From: JBHIKY01 sp042139015
GTDB lineage: Bacteria; Bacillota; Bacilli; Bacillales; Marinococcaceae
DNA: 64,000 nt
Direction of reading: 5' to 3'
Assembly (NCBI RefSeq): GCF_042139015.1
Contig: NZ_JBHIKY010000013.1
Span: 1-64,000 of the forward strand
Of the stretch, positions 26,970 through 35,369 are shown piece after piece. The position numbers were made by a program, and so were the translations under genes. The notes beneath the pieces are model-generated. The model had not been told where the DNA came from and ran no database searches. It saw only the letters and a list, made by a program, of their open reading frames with translations. The stretch's first letter is position 1. The number at the start of each line of letters is the position of its first letter.

Positions 26970-27291
26970 TCTATTCTCCTTTCTTTTGAATGAATTTTAA
27001 TGCCTTTTATCTAGAAGTAAGTTGATGGGACAGGAGCAAGCGAGACTTCTGCGGATAAACGGGCGATCCGAGACTCCGCAGCGGGTTTTGCCAGTAGGCT
27101 CGGGCGTTCGTCCGCGGTAAAGAAAAACTTGGCTTGTCGCTAAATTTCAATGGCGAAAGCCTTAGTTTTTCTTATACTTTCTTCCTTAATAAGGTTAATC
27201 GTTCTAAAGTGAAAGCGAGTTTGCGCAAGGTTCATCAACGTATTTTCAGAATAGTACTTATGAGTGCCTTCTCTAAGTTTTAGTAAGGACT
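26970..27291. other. Intergenic stretch with nested inverted repeats
   Basis: No gene is supported here. CTGCGGA (27049-27055) and TCCGCAG (27075-27081) form one hairpin in a GC-rich patch. AAGAAAAACT (27120-27129) and AGTTTTTCTT (27164-27173) enclose GGCTT/AAGCC and form a larger one. The GC-rich patch contrasts with its surroundings and has the look of a dispersed chromosomal repeat. Promoters of the MalF-type operon should also be here. Confidence 0.6.
27120..27173. repeat. 54-base imperfect hairpin element
   Basis: The outer arms AAGAAAAACT and AGTTTTTCTT and the inner pairs GGCTT/AAGCC and TCGC/GCGA make an extended stem with a short AT-rich loop. Its T-rich ends could let it act as a terminator for the DUF2264 operon on the minus strand, or it may be part of a repeat element. 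Confidence 0.6.
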
Positions 27292-28452
27292 CTAGTACTC
27301 TACTAAAGCATGATCAATCGGAATATGTTTACCCGCCCATGCTTTTTTTGTTGTCCATTCTGCTTCTCCCTGCCAAAAAATATCATTAACTGGTAACCCG
27401 AGTGGGAGAAATACCGTGCTGCAAATATATAAACTTCCCGTTGTGATATAGTGTTCACCTAACCTTGGTTGACTGCCGCAAAGACCGATCTGAAGCCAGC
27501 CGTTTTCATCAAAAGTCTCCCGGGCTTCAATAATTCTACGAATGACTGCTGTCAATGCTGATCTTACCTGGGCAGGATGAATACTTTTCTCAAGCTTCTG
27601 ATAAAGAGCCATTTGAGCTAATAGATGAAAAACAGCGAACCTATACGTTATTGATCTGCCTGTTAAAGGAAATGTCCCCTCCGGAGAAATCGTCCGTTCC
27701 TGAATCACAGCATACCTCCGGGCTCTTACTTCTACTCGTTTCTGCTGATTCGTCCAGTCAGTAAAAAGAGGTCCTAAAAGAGCTAGAATATCAACCATCA
27801 TCGGATGAATTACAAAGCTGTTATAATAATCCATATGAAATTCATTTCCATCATTGTATAAACCATCACCCGCATACCAGTCCTCATGCTTTTTGAGAGC
27901 ATAATCAACTCTAACAGAATCCCAGTCCTCTTCTGCCATATATAGAGCAGCTTCTATCATCGCAGAAAACAACAGCCAATTATTGAAAACTGGTTTAATT
28001 GCCCGCGTTTTTTTAAGTTCTCTTATCAAATTTCGTTTTGTTGATTCAGGTAATTTTTTGTAGAGCTCATTCGGTGAACGAGTAAGAGCCTGAGCAAGAA
28101 ATGCAGCGTCAACTAATGACTGCCTGCCAGCTTCAAAATTCATATAATCAGCAGAGGCCGTGTCTGTTGCCACAGTAATTCCATTTCTTATCAACTCAGC
28201 ATAGTGTTTTCTTAATTCTCCCTCCTTCCCTGTATCCATTCCGGACTCTATCCAAGGTGCCATGCCACAAGCAAGCCTGCCCAGAGCCTCTAGAGGAGCA
28301 TAGCTTTTTCTGTCATTATTCTCTGAATGTATTGGAATTTCTTTTCTTAACTTATCCTCGGCAAGGTTCGTTAACACTGGCCTGGCGATCCGGGAGAGGA
28401 CATTTATCCAGTACTCTCTATCCCGTTCACCGTTGCCCGCAGATAAAACCAT
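27292..28452 (-). CDS. DUF2264 domain-containing protein
   Basis: A 386-residue protein of the DUF2264 family, a mostly alpha-helical fold likely of the alpha/alpha toroid type, with features such as GRLACGMAPWIE, DWYAGDGLYNDGNEFHMDYYN, FHLLAQMALY and LCGSQPRLGEHYITTGSLY. DUF2264 members occur in operons for plant and algal polysaccharide breakdown and may be hydrolases or lyases; I know of no reaction for this one. It has no signal peptide. Its ATG overlaps the stop of the preceding TIM-barrel gene by one base (TAATG), which implies coupled translation. Only the C-terminal 60-residue region is uncertain in its comparison with the family. Confidence 0.85.
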   Translation of the reverse strand: MVLSAGNGERDREYWINVLSRIARPVLTNLAEDKLRKEIPIHSENNDRKSYAPLEALGRLACGMAPWIESGMDTGKEGELRKHYAELIRNGITVATDTASADYMNFEAGRQSLVDAAFLAQALTRSPNELYKKLPESTKRNLIRELKKTRAIKPVFNNWLLFSAMIEAALYMAEEDWDSVRVDYALKKHEDWYAGDGLYNDGNEFHMDYYNSFVIHPMMVDILALLGPLFTDWTNQQKRVEVRARRYAVIQERTISPEGTFPLTGRSITYRFAVFHLLAQMALYQKLEKSIHPAQVRSALTAVIRRIIEARETFDENGWLQIGLCGSQPRLGEHYITTGSLYICSTVFLPLGLPVNDIFWQGEAEWTTKKAWAGKHIPIDHALVEY

Positions 28453-29231
28453 TATCTCTGCCCTACACTTGAATAACTTTCATCCAGAAACTTTTTTGCT
28501 GAACGTGCTTCTTGTGCCATGTCCAGCCATTTGCATTCTATAGAAATATAGCCAGTGTATTCCGCTTGTCTTATACAATCCATAAAGAGGGAGTATGGAT
28601 ATTTTCCTGTGCCTGGGGCTAAGCGACCAGTATCAGCAACGTGTATATGTTTTATATAATCGCTGAATTGAATAATATTTTCTAAAGACTCCTTTTCTTC
28701 TTCCATATGATAAAAATCTGCTAAAATTTTTACCGACTCGTTATTTACTTTTTTTGCGATATCGGCTGCTTCGTGTAAACTATTAATTATATTACTTTCC
28801 TTTTTATTCAGCGGTTCAATAACTACCGTGATGCCCAGAGGTTCTGCATATTCTGCACACATTTTTAAAAAATTTATTATCTGCTGCTCTGCTGTTTTCT
28901 TAGAAAATCCTTCCGGATAAGACCTTGCTACACCGCTTCCAAAGACCACAATTGCTGCCTTGATCTGGTGTACCCTACGAAAGGCATTTTCTATATAATT
29001 AGTTAAGCGATCCCAATCCACATTTTCTCCCGTTACTTTGAGATCTCCCGGCAGTAGGACATTACAGGCTTTCACCGGTAAATTACTTTTTTGATACCTT
29101 ATTAATATTTCAGAAAACTCTTCGTCACTTTCTTCAGGAAGTAAAGAGAGAACAGTGCATTCCATAAAATCAAAGCCGGCTTGTTTTAAATCCCCTGCCT
29201 TCTCAATACCAGCACAACATCCAAACTCCAT
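28452..29231 (-). CDS. Sugar phosphate isomerase/epimerase-like TIM-barrel protein
   Basis: A 259-residue xylose-isomerase-like protein. The metal-ligand strands are visible: VVIEPLNKKESN (Glu), ILADFYHM (Asp), IKHIHVAD (His) and ISIECKW (Glu). The set matches hydroxypyruvate-isomerase or tagatose-epimerase-like members, but the substrate is unknown. It lies 25 bases after a second TIM-barrel gene and runs into the DUF2264 gene, so the three proteins probably process the same sugar fragment. Confidence 0.88.
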   Translation of the reverse strand: MEFGCCAGIEKAGDLKQAGFDFMECTVLSLLPEESDEEFSEILIRYQKSNLPVKACNVLLPGDLKVTGENVDWDRLTNYIENAFRRVHQIKAAIVVFGSGVARSYPEGFSKKTAEQQIINFLKMCAEYAEPLGITVVIEPLNKKESNIINSLHEAADIAKKVNNESVKILADFYHMEEEKESLENIIQFSDYIKHIHVADTGRLAPGTGKYPYSLFMDCIRQAEYTGYISIECKWLDMAQEARSAKKFLDESYSSVGQR

Positions 29232-29256
29232 CCTGTCACCCTTTCCAGTAAACTTT

Positions 29257-30018
29257 TTATTTCACAAAATAACCGCCCATCTTATTAAGATTGTTCAGGC
29301 TGGTCTGAAGGCTGTCCATTGGGTTGCCGCGGCATTCGTCCTGCTCAACTGCGTACCACTCCACCCCAGAATTTTCACCCCAGTGCAAAATCGGCTCAAA
29401 ATCTATCAGTCCCGTCCCGACCTCTGCGAATGTCTTTTCCTCATCAGCTGACATATCCTTTAAATGTATAATTGGCATGCGGCCTACGTAAGGTTTTATA
29501 AATTCTAACGGGTCTTCTCCGCCTTTCTTCACCCAAAAAATATCAATTTCAGCCAGGACACTATTTTCCTGTGTTGGTTCAAGCAAATATCGCAGTGCAT
29601 TTTGTCCTTCCACTTCCGTATCGAATTCAAATGCGTGGTTGTGATAACTGATACGAAAATCCTTTTCCTGATCAGCTATCTTATTTAGTGTCTGACGGAC
29701 ATATTTATATCCTTCCGCTGTGCGGTATTTTTCAGGAATAAAGGGGCAGATAATATCCTTTGTATTGTATAAACGAACCTCCTCTATCACATTTGTGAGA
29801 TCATTTTCCAGCCGATCCAGACTCACGTGAATTCCTGCTGTTTTTAGTTCGTTTTCTTTTAATAAAGAAGATATCTCTAAAGGATCATACCCCTCAGGCA
29901 GAGCTGAAAGCTGCACCGCAGGCCAGCCCATTTCTTTCAAAGCTCGAAACACAAAGGCATAATCTTTTTTCATTTCATGACGAACTGTAAACAGCTGTGC
30001 TGCAAATTTTTCTTTCAT
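29257..30018 (-). CDS. Sugar phosphate isomerase/epimerase-like TIM-barrel protein
   Basis: A 253-residue protein of the subgroup that begins AAQLFTVRHEM and has ISYHNHAFEF (catalytic Glu/His region), LAEIDIFWVKKGG, IIHLKDM and WYAVEQDEC. These positions bind metal in the superfamily. Members of this subgroup often occur next to Gfo/Idh dehydrogenases and glycoside-degrading enzymes. It is the first enzyme gene after the AraC regulator at 30038 (20-base gap) and precedes the second TIM-barrel gene. Confidence 0.88.
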   Translation of the reverse strand: MKEKFAAQLFTVRHEMKKDYAFVFRALKEMGWPAVQLSALPEGYDPLEISSLLKENELKTAGIHVSLDRLENDLTNVIEEVRLYNTKDIICPFIPEKYRTAEGYKYVRQTLNKIADQEKDFRISYHNHAFEFDTEVEGQNALRYLLEPTQENSVLAEIDIFWVKKGGEDPLEFIKPYVGRMPIIHLKDMSADEEKTFAEVGTGLIDFEPILHWGENSGVEWYAVEQDECRGNPMDSLQTSLNNLNKMGGYFVK

Positions 30019-30037
30019 TTAAGTTTCTCTCCCTTTT

Positions 30038-30940
30038 TTAGTTTTCCATCAATTCCATTACTAGCCGGCCACTTTTTCGTTTTCTATATTCAGATGGAGT
30101 CATTTTCATTTCTTGGCGGAATAAGCGGCTGAAGTATGATGAATTTTCAAATCCTGATTCAAAGGCCACGTCTAAAATTGATTTTTCCGGAGCCATCTCA
30201 AGCAAAAATTTCGCTCTGTTTATGCGACAGTTATTTAGATACTGCATAATAGTGAGCCCGGTTACCTCTTTAAAAATCCTGCACATATGGTATTTACTAA
30301 TATTAAGACTGTCTGCAATAGTACTTAATGAAATGTCATTTCTAAAATATTGATCGATCCATGTGACCACTCTTTCTACATGGCGATCTTTCTCGGATTC
30401 CTTTGGCGGCAGATGAGAAAGCTGAGAACGGCTTAATTCATAGATTCTAAAAAGCAGCTGGGTAAGTAACGTGGAGACTCTTGCTTCAATCAGCCTTTCA
30501 CTTAAATATGGATCATCGTCGTCGCTGGAGTACCTTTCCCCTTTTACAATTGCATCTATTTTTTTTATTAAATTGGTAATCTCAAGCAGTTTATCCTGAT
30601 CAATATCTCTAAAAAGGAAATTATTCAGCTTATAAAATGGAACCAATAATTCGGGGATATTCATACTTTTTAATATGGGACGGATCCATTCGCGCGAGAA
30701 TTCGATCACACTTCTCTCATAAGGCACTGCAGGATTTGGGTGTGGACGGTGCAGAGTAAGGCCGTTCATAATGATAATATCTCCAGGCCTTAACCTGTAA
30801 ATACAATCACCAATTACATACTTACAGTTTCCATTGTGAAAACAATAAATTTCAAATCTATCGTGGGAATGATAGGGAAAGTCTGTATCATCACAATGGT
30901 GATCCTTGCGCCAGTACATAGAAGTAATTTTTTCTTTCAC
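30038..30940 (-). CDS. AraC family transcriptional regulator with cupin domain
   Basis: A roughly 300-residue regulator with an N-terminal cupin (FPYHSHDRFEIYCFHNG, RPGDIIIMNGLTLHRP) and a C-terminal AraC domain (LNISKYHMCRIFKEVTGLT and FENSSYFSRLFRQEMKM, ending PSEYRKRK). The GTG at 30940 follows TGGAGGT by eight bases and is a better start than the longer open frame to 30976. It is transcribed ahead of two TIM-barrel genes and the DUF2264 gene, its probable targets. The ligand is likely a sugar but cannot be named. Confidence 0.9.
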   Translation of the reverse strand: MKEKITSMYWRKDHHCDDTDFPYHSHDRFEIYCFHNGNCKYVIGDCIYRLRPGDIIIMNGLTLHRPHPNPAVPYERSVIEFSREWIRPILKSMNIPELLVPFYKLNNFLFRDIDQDKLLEITNLIKKIDAIVKGERYSSDDDDPYLSERLIEARVSTLLTQLLFRIYELSRSQLSHLPPKESEKDRHVERVVTWIDQYFRNDISLSTIADSLNISKYHMCRIFKEVTGLTIMQYLNNCRINRAKFLLEMAPEKSILDVAFESGFENSSYFSRLFRQEMKMTPSEYRKRKSGRLVMELMEN

Positions 30941-31439
30941 CGTCACACACCTCCACAAAATATAAAGCGCTTTCAAAAAGATGATGGATTAGAATGTTTC
31001 TCAGGGAGTGCGACTCCCTGCCAATGTTTCCAATCAACCAGCCTATTATGTTAAATTACAAGCTGAACCTCAGAACAACCATCTCAATTCTTACATGAAA
31101 ATACCAAAATGAAAGGTTCGTTACATTACATTTCCTCCCAAATGTTCTTTCGTTAATTATAATAGGGATGTATTTGGTTATCTTTATCACTATTGTTTTA
31201 TTTGACTTAAGATTGTACTAAGATTGCTAAATTAAGTAAAGCTTGGCTTATCGAGCAGCCGCTTCCCGTTCTCCGGACACTGATTCTGCTTCCAACTCAT
31301 TAGTTATTACGATTATAAAAAGCGGATATAAAAATTGAAATGTAAGAGAGTAAGCACTTCATGTCAAATAGTAATATTTGATAACCCTTACAAAATCATG
31401 TGGTAAAATAGATAATTAAAAAATGTCTAAAAGTATGGG
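30941..31439. other. Divergent regulatory gap between two AraC genes
   Basis: About 500 bases without a supported gene. It contains a core cre-like element AAAGCGCTTTCA (30964-30975, two mismatches to the full consensus) next to the minus-strand gene. There is also a perfect CAGGGAGT/ACTCCCTG hairpin (31002-31020) and a GC-richer patch around 31243-31300. Promoters for both AraC genes are expected here; no convincing -35/-10 pair could be fixed by eye. Confidence 0.55.
30962..30975. promoter_or_regulatory. Weak cre-like site upstream of the AraC gene
   Basis: ATAAAGCGCTTTCA matches the cre consensus at 12 of 14 positions, with an intact AAAGCGCTTT core. It lies 22 bases before the start of the AraC gene, a place where repression would be effective. 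Confidence 0.4.
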
Positions 31440-32288
31440 ATGGCGTTATCAATGGATAGCCTGAATATTTTCAACGAACTTTCAGAGCTTGTTATGGTCC
31501 GAATAAATTCTTGCAGCGACGTTGCGCATCCCAATAGTTGGATGGAGCGAAGACAACTTAAAGATTATGACTTATGGTGCGTTCAAGAAGGGCAGATTGA
31601 AATTCGTATTCAAGAAGAGGTGTACTTCGCTTCGGAGGGAGACGTAATACTTTTCACTCCAAAGGTTGCCTATACTGCTACTGCCCTGAGCCCACGCTGC
31701 AAATTTATATTTACTCATTTTGATCTTGGTCTCGGGGAGCATCATCGGATCCTGGACAATTTTCAGTTGGCGGGTATTATTAATAATACCCTTGTTGAAG
31801 AGGAGGCCCGCCTTTTCATGGACACGTATAACCACTATAAACGGAGCACCCCTATGTCAGGAATTCGTTTGAAAGGATGTTTGACGATTTTAATCGCTAA
31901 GATCTTAGAAAGGTACTCTCTTAAACAATATCGAGGGGATTTTGCCTATTACCCAGCAAATCAGAAATTGAACAAGGATTTGGTTAAGCTGCAGCCTGTA
32001 TTTGATTTCATTCATGAACACCTCTATCAAACTATTCGAGTCAAAGATGTAGCAGAAATAGCGGGGATGTCTGAGAAGTATTTTATCTCATACTTTAAAC
32101 AAGCTCTTGGCCTGACTCCAGGACGCTATATTTATCAATTGAAAATGAACCGCGCCAGGGAATTATTATACATTAAACGCTATTCGATCCAGCAAATTGC
32201 CAGTATGCTTGGATACCCTGATCCTTACAGTTTTTCTAAAGCGTTTAGAAAATATTATAATGTGCCTCCTTCTAAGTTTGTTTGGTAA
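31440..32288 (+). CDS. AraC family transcriptional regulator
   Basis: A 282-residue AraC regulator. The N-terminal half has a cupin-like fold (LWCVQEGQIEIRIQEE, EGDVILFTPK) and the C-terminal half two helix-turn-helix motifs (IAGMSEKYFISYFKQALG and LGYPDPYSFSKAFRKYYNV, then PPSKFVW). The start is uncertain: ATG at 31440 has almost no Shine-Dalgarno sequence, while ATG at 31452 follows GGGATGG. It is divergent from the other AraC gene and convergent with the GH29 operon, so its targets could be on either side. Confidence 0.85.
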   Translation: MALSMDSLNIFNELSELVMVRINSCSDVAHPNSWMERRQLKDYDLWCVQEGQIEIRIQEEVYFASEGDVILFTPKVAYTATALSPRCKFIFTHFDLGLGEHHRILDNFQLAGIINNTLVEEEARLFMDTYNHYKRSTPMSGIRLKGCLTILIAKILERYSLKQYRGDFAYYPANQKLNKDLVKLQPVFDFIHEHLYQTIRVKDVAEIAGMSEKYFISYFKQALGLTPGRYIYQLKMNRARELLYIKRYSIQQIASMLGYPDPYSFSKAFRKYYNVPPSKFVW

Positions 32289-32410
32289 AAATTGCGTATC
32301 TCATGTCGGCCAAATGCCAGAATAAAGCGTTTACTGATAAAACCGTATCCAGCCACGGCCAAATAAATGGACTCAACTGCTTATTGCGTAATGTCATCTA
32401 TAATAGTACT

Positions 32411-32438
32411 AAAAAAAGCTCTCCAAATTACAGAGAGC
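32411..32438 (-). terminator. Terminator of the GH29 operon
   Basis: On the minus strand GCTCTC (32438-32433) pairs with GAGAGC (32423-32418) and seven T follow. It lies 68 bases beyond the GH29 stop. On the plus strand a weaker T-rich tail could also end the AraC transcript. Confidence 0.8.
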
Positions 32439-32505
32439 GTCATTCTTCTTTTTCATTTTTGATTAGAAAGAAAGCAAAAGCACCACAGCAGGATTTATCT
32501 TATTG

Positions 32506-33981
32506 TCAATCCAGACTGATTTTACAGACGACGGGATTTTTTGACCTGACACCACTTGCAGATATTTCAAGAGATTCTTCGGATCGGACCCATGTTGGTT
32601 TGTTTTCAAACCCTAAAATTTGAATATCTTTAATAATGCCGTGAAAATGTGGAAGCTTGGAAGCATCTTTTTCTGCTAATGATTTGATATGAACTATTCC
32701 ATCCTCCGGCCATTGAAGGACTATGGCATAAAGGTGAGAGCCGTTGACTGTAAATCTTATATCTTCCGCAGTGAAGGATTTGGCTGTCGCATCGGTAAAT
32801 TGTCCTTCTTGAATTTCGGTCGGTCCTTCCCCTGACTTTCTCCATACTTTGCTTTCGTAAATGGCTTCGCCATTGATCTGCAGCCATTCGCCGATATCTA
32901 ATAAAATTTGTTTATCATCATCAGGGATAGTACCATCAGCTTTTGGACCTATATTCAATAGCAGAGCTCCATTTTTACTTACAATATCTACAAGATCACA
33001 GATTAGTTCGTTAGAGGATTTATACTGATTATTTTCTGTATAGCACCAGGAATTTCTTGCAACTGAATTGCAGGTCTGCCAAAAATACGGCTTCTGCTCT
33101 GCAAATTGACCCCGCTCGATATCAACGACCGCGCTGCCAAACATGAAAGCATCATGCTTATAATTGATGGCTACCTCTTCACCCCACTGATCTGCCCGGT
33201 TGTAATAATAAGCAGCGAATTTCTTTAAGTAAGGCTTGACCGCTTCATGCTGAACCCACCAGTCAAAATAAAATACTTTCGGGCGATATCTATCAACAAT
33301 TTCACAGCTGCGCAGAAACCAGTCCACGAGAAATTCGGATGACGGCGCCGGGGTGCTGAATAAATCATGGTGATTTTCAGGCTCAGGCATAGCTGCCCAG
33401 TAAAAATCTTCTTCTTCGAGAGGCTCATGAATGTCACTTTCAAACTGCCTGCCGTGCCCCATGAAAAACCAGTGCTCAATCCGATGGGAGGACGCACACA
33501 GTGGAATGCCTCGTTTCTCTAAAGAGTCACCTAATTCTTTTAATACATCCCGCTTCGGTCCCATCTCATAAGCATTAAATGAGGAGATATCGCTATTGTA
33601 CATCTGAAACCCATCGTGGTGTTCAGCAACAGGCATGACATAACGGGCTCCGGCTTTATCAAACAGCTCAGCCCATTCACCCGGCCGAAAATGTTCGGCC
33701 TGAAACATCGGTATGAAATCCTTATAGCCAAACTTCTTATGAGGTCCGTAAGTTTGTAGATGATGCTCGTATTCTTTGGAACCTTGAATGTACATATTTC
33801 TCGAATACCATTCGTTTCCATAAGCGGGAACAGAATAAACACCCCAATGAATGAATATCCCAAATTTCGCCTTCTGATACCAGTCAGCCAGTTTGTATTG
33901 AAAAAGAGAGGACCAGTCTGCTTCAAAAGGTCCGCGCTGTATCACATCATCGATTTCTTCTAAGTAGCGCTGCTTATCCAT
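32506..33981 (-). CDS. Alpha-L-fucosidase, glycoside hydrolase family 29
   Basis: GH29 enzymes remove alpha-L-fucose from glycans with retention of configuration. The 491-residue protein shows the family blocks FGIFIHWGVYSVPAYGNEWY (40-59), PVAEHHDGFQMYNS (117-130), a probable nucleophile Asp240 in VFYFDWW, and LLLNIGPKADGTIP. A small C-terminal beta domain follows. There is no signal peptide, so it acts on imported oligosaccharides. AGGAGGAA precedes the ATG. It is the last gene of an operon with an SDR and a fucose mutarotase, which supports L-fucose as the released sugar. Confidence 0.94.
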   Translation of the reverse strand: MDKQRYLEEIDDVIQRGPFEADWSSLFQYKLADWYQKAKFGIFIHWGVYSVPAYGNEWYSRNMYIQGSKEYEHHLQTYGPHKKFGYKDFIPMFQAEHFRPGEWAELFDKAGARYVMPVAEHHDGFQMYNSDISSFNAYEMGPKRDVLKELGDSLEKRGIPLCASSHRIEHWFFMGHGRQFESDIHEPLEEEDFYWAAMPEPENHHDLFSTPAPSSEFLVDWFLRSCEIVDRYRPKVFYFDWWVQHEAVKPYLKKFAAYYYNRADQWGEEVAINYKHDAFMFGSAVVDIERGQFAEQKPYFWQTCNSVARNSWCYTENNQYKSSNELICDLVDIVSKNGALLLNIGPKADGTIPDDDKQILLDIGEWLQINGEAIYESKVWRKSGEGPTEIQEGQFTDATAKSFTAEDIRFTVNGSHLYAIVLQWPEDGIVHIKSLAEKDASKLPHFHGIIKDIQILGFENKPTWVRSEESLEISASGVRSKNPVVCKISLD

Positions 33982-34023
33982 ATATTTTATTCCTCCTGTT
34001 CCCCGGATAGTGAAGTTGTCCCC

Positions 34024-34428
34024 TCACACCCCTACTGTAAGAAGCAGATTTCCGTATATTCTGTCTTCACCTGTAACAATAATTAGCTTCACGTTTTCTG
34101 CCTGACCTGTCTCATAAAAATCAAACCTTGTTATTCCCTCTGCCTCCAGGCCGGTTACTTTTTGAAAATCCTCATGAATCGGCTGCTGCTCATGATTATC
34201 AGGTACCATAACTTCCATTTTTTCTGCCGGGATCATTTCCATTAGCACACTTAATATAGATACGGCATCAATTAATCCTCTTCTTACATTCAGATAAACC
34301 AGCTTCGCTTCAGAGGAGGATTTCGAGTCAGCCGGGTAATGACCATCGACAATAAGAATTTTATCACCGTGACCTGTTTTTGACAGCGCTTTCATAATTT
34401 CCGGATGGGTACACGCTGTTTTTATCAT
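34024..34428 (-). CDS. fucU: RbsD/FucU family sugar mutarotase, probable L-fucose mutarotase
   Basis: Members interconvert alpha and beta anomers of fucose or ribose pyranoses. The 134-residue protein has the catalytic-type His20 in KTGHGDKILI, DGHYPAD shortly after, and the C-terminal DRIYGNLLLTVGV, all as in FucU and RbsD. The gene follows the SDR after 14 bases and precedes GH29 after a 42-base gap. In this setting it would supply the anomer preferred by a fucose dehydrogenase. Confidence 0.9.
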   Translation of the reverse strand: MIKTACTHPEIMKALSKTGHGDKILIVDGHYPADSKSSSEAKLVYLNVRRGLIDAVSILSVLMEMIPAEKMEVMVPDNHEQQPIHEDFQKVTGLEAEGITRFDFYETGQAENVKLIIVTGEDRIYGNLLLTVGV

Positions 34429-34442
34429 TCACATTCACCTCC

Positions 34443-35231
34443 CTAAAGATTATCTTCCGGCTGAGCCGCTTTAACGGTCAGTCCGCCATCTACCATTAAT
34501 AGATGCCCATTCACCTGCTCTGCATCATCGGAAGCAAGAAATGCCACAGCATCGGCAATATGCTTTGTCGTGCCAAGTCGTTTCATCGGATTAGCTTCTA
34601 CTTCCTTGTTATATATTTCTTTATCTTCCAGGTATTCTGTCACCATGTCGGTCGCAGTCGTACTCGGCCCGACCGCATTGACATTAATATTGAAGCTCCC
34701 AAGCTCTATCGCAAGCGCCCTGGTTAATTGATTTACCGCAGCTTTGGACGAAATATAATGAGGCATGACTGGACTTGTGACCAACAAGCTCGCTGTAGAA
34801 GCAATATTAATAATCTTTCCAGCTTTTTGTTTTATCATATATGGCGCTGCTGCCTGACACGTGAGAAACACTCCTTTCACATTCGTGTCATAGGTTCGGT
34901 CCCACGTCTCTTCGTCGATATTTAAGAAGGAAAAAAATGGAGCAATTCCAGCATTATTCACTAGAATATCAATTGAGCCATAGGTGCTAGCTGTAAACTC
35001 CACCATATTGGTAACATCATCTTTCACACCAACATCTCCTGCAATAATGGATGCTCTTGCTCCTATGTCTTCGACCTGCCGTTTTATGGCTTCTGCGTCG
35101 TTCTCTTCCTGTACGGAAAAATAGTTGAGGACTACATCTGCCCCTTCCTCTGCCAGACGTTTAGCAATTGCCGCTCCCATTCCGCGGGAAGCTCCAGTCA
35201 CAAGCGCTGCTTTCCCATTTAATTTCTTCAA
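34443..35231 (-). CDS. SDR oxidoreductase, candidate L-fucose dehydrogenase
   Basis: A 262-residue classical SDR: VTGASRGMGAAI (11-22), NNAG (92-95), Ser145, YISSK (Tyr159, Lys163) and the ending VNGHLLMVDGGLTV. Sequence alone suggests only a FabG-like dehydrogenase. A neighbouring mutarotase, a lactonase-type amidohydrolase and two fucosidases make oxidation of L-fucose to fucono-lactone the best guess. It starts with TTG, seven bases after TAGGAGGG. A perfect palindrome 18 bases before the start is the probable LacI operator. Confidence 0.88.
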   Translation of the reverse strand: MKKLNGKAALVTGASRGMGAAIAKRLAEEGADVVLNYFSVQEENDAEAIKRQVEDIGARASIIAGDVGVKDDVTNMVEFTASTYGSIDILVNNAGIAPFFSFLNIDEETWDRTYDTNVKGVFLTCQAAAPYMIKQKAGKIINIASTASLLVTSPVMPHYISSKAAVNQLTRALAIELGSFNINVNAVGPSTTATDMVTEYLEDKEIYNKEVEANPMKRLGTTKHIADAVAFLASDDAEQVNGHLLMVDGGLTVKAAQPEDNL

Positions 35232-35248
35232 TTGTAGACCCTCCTAGA

Positions 35249-35260
35249 GTTACCGGTAAC
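35249..35260. promoter_or_regulatory. LacI-type operator, perfect 12-base palindrome
   Basis: GTTACCGGTAAC reads the same on both strands and has the central CG typical of LacI-family operators. It lies between the divergent SDR and lacI genes and recurs almost exactly upstream of GH95 (39581-39594), which identifies it as the likely site of the adjacent LacI protein. Confidence 0.75.
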
Positions 35261-35369
35261 ATAAAAATATCACCAGTGAAATAGGAAGTCAACTCTATGG
35301 TTATGATATTTTGTATCTTTCGTTTATAATGAATAATGGAAGAACTGAACGAGAGGAAGAATATACTCC

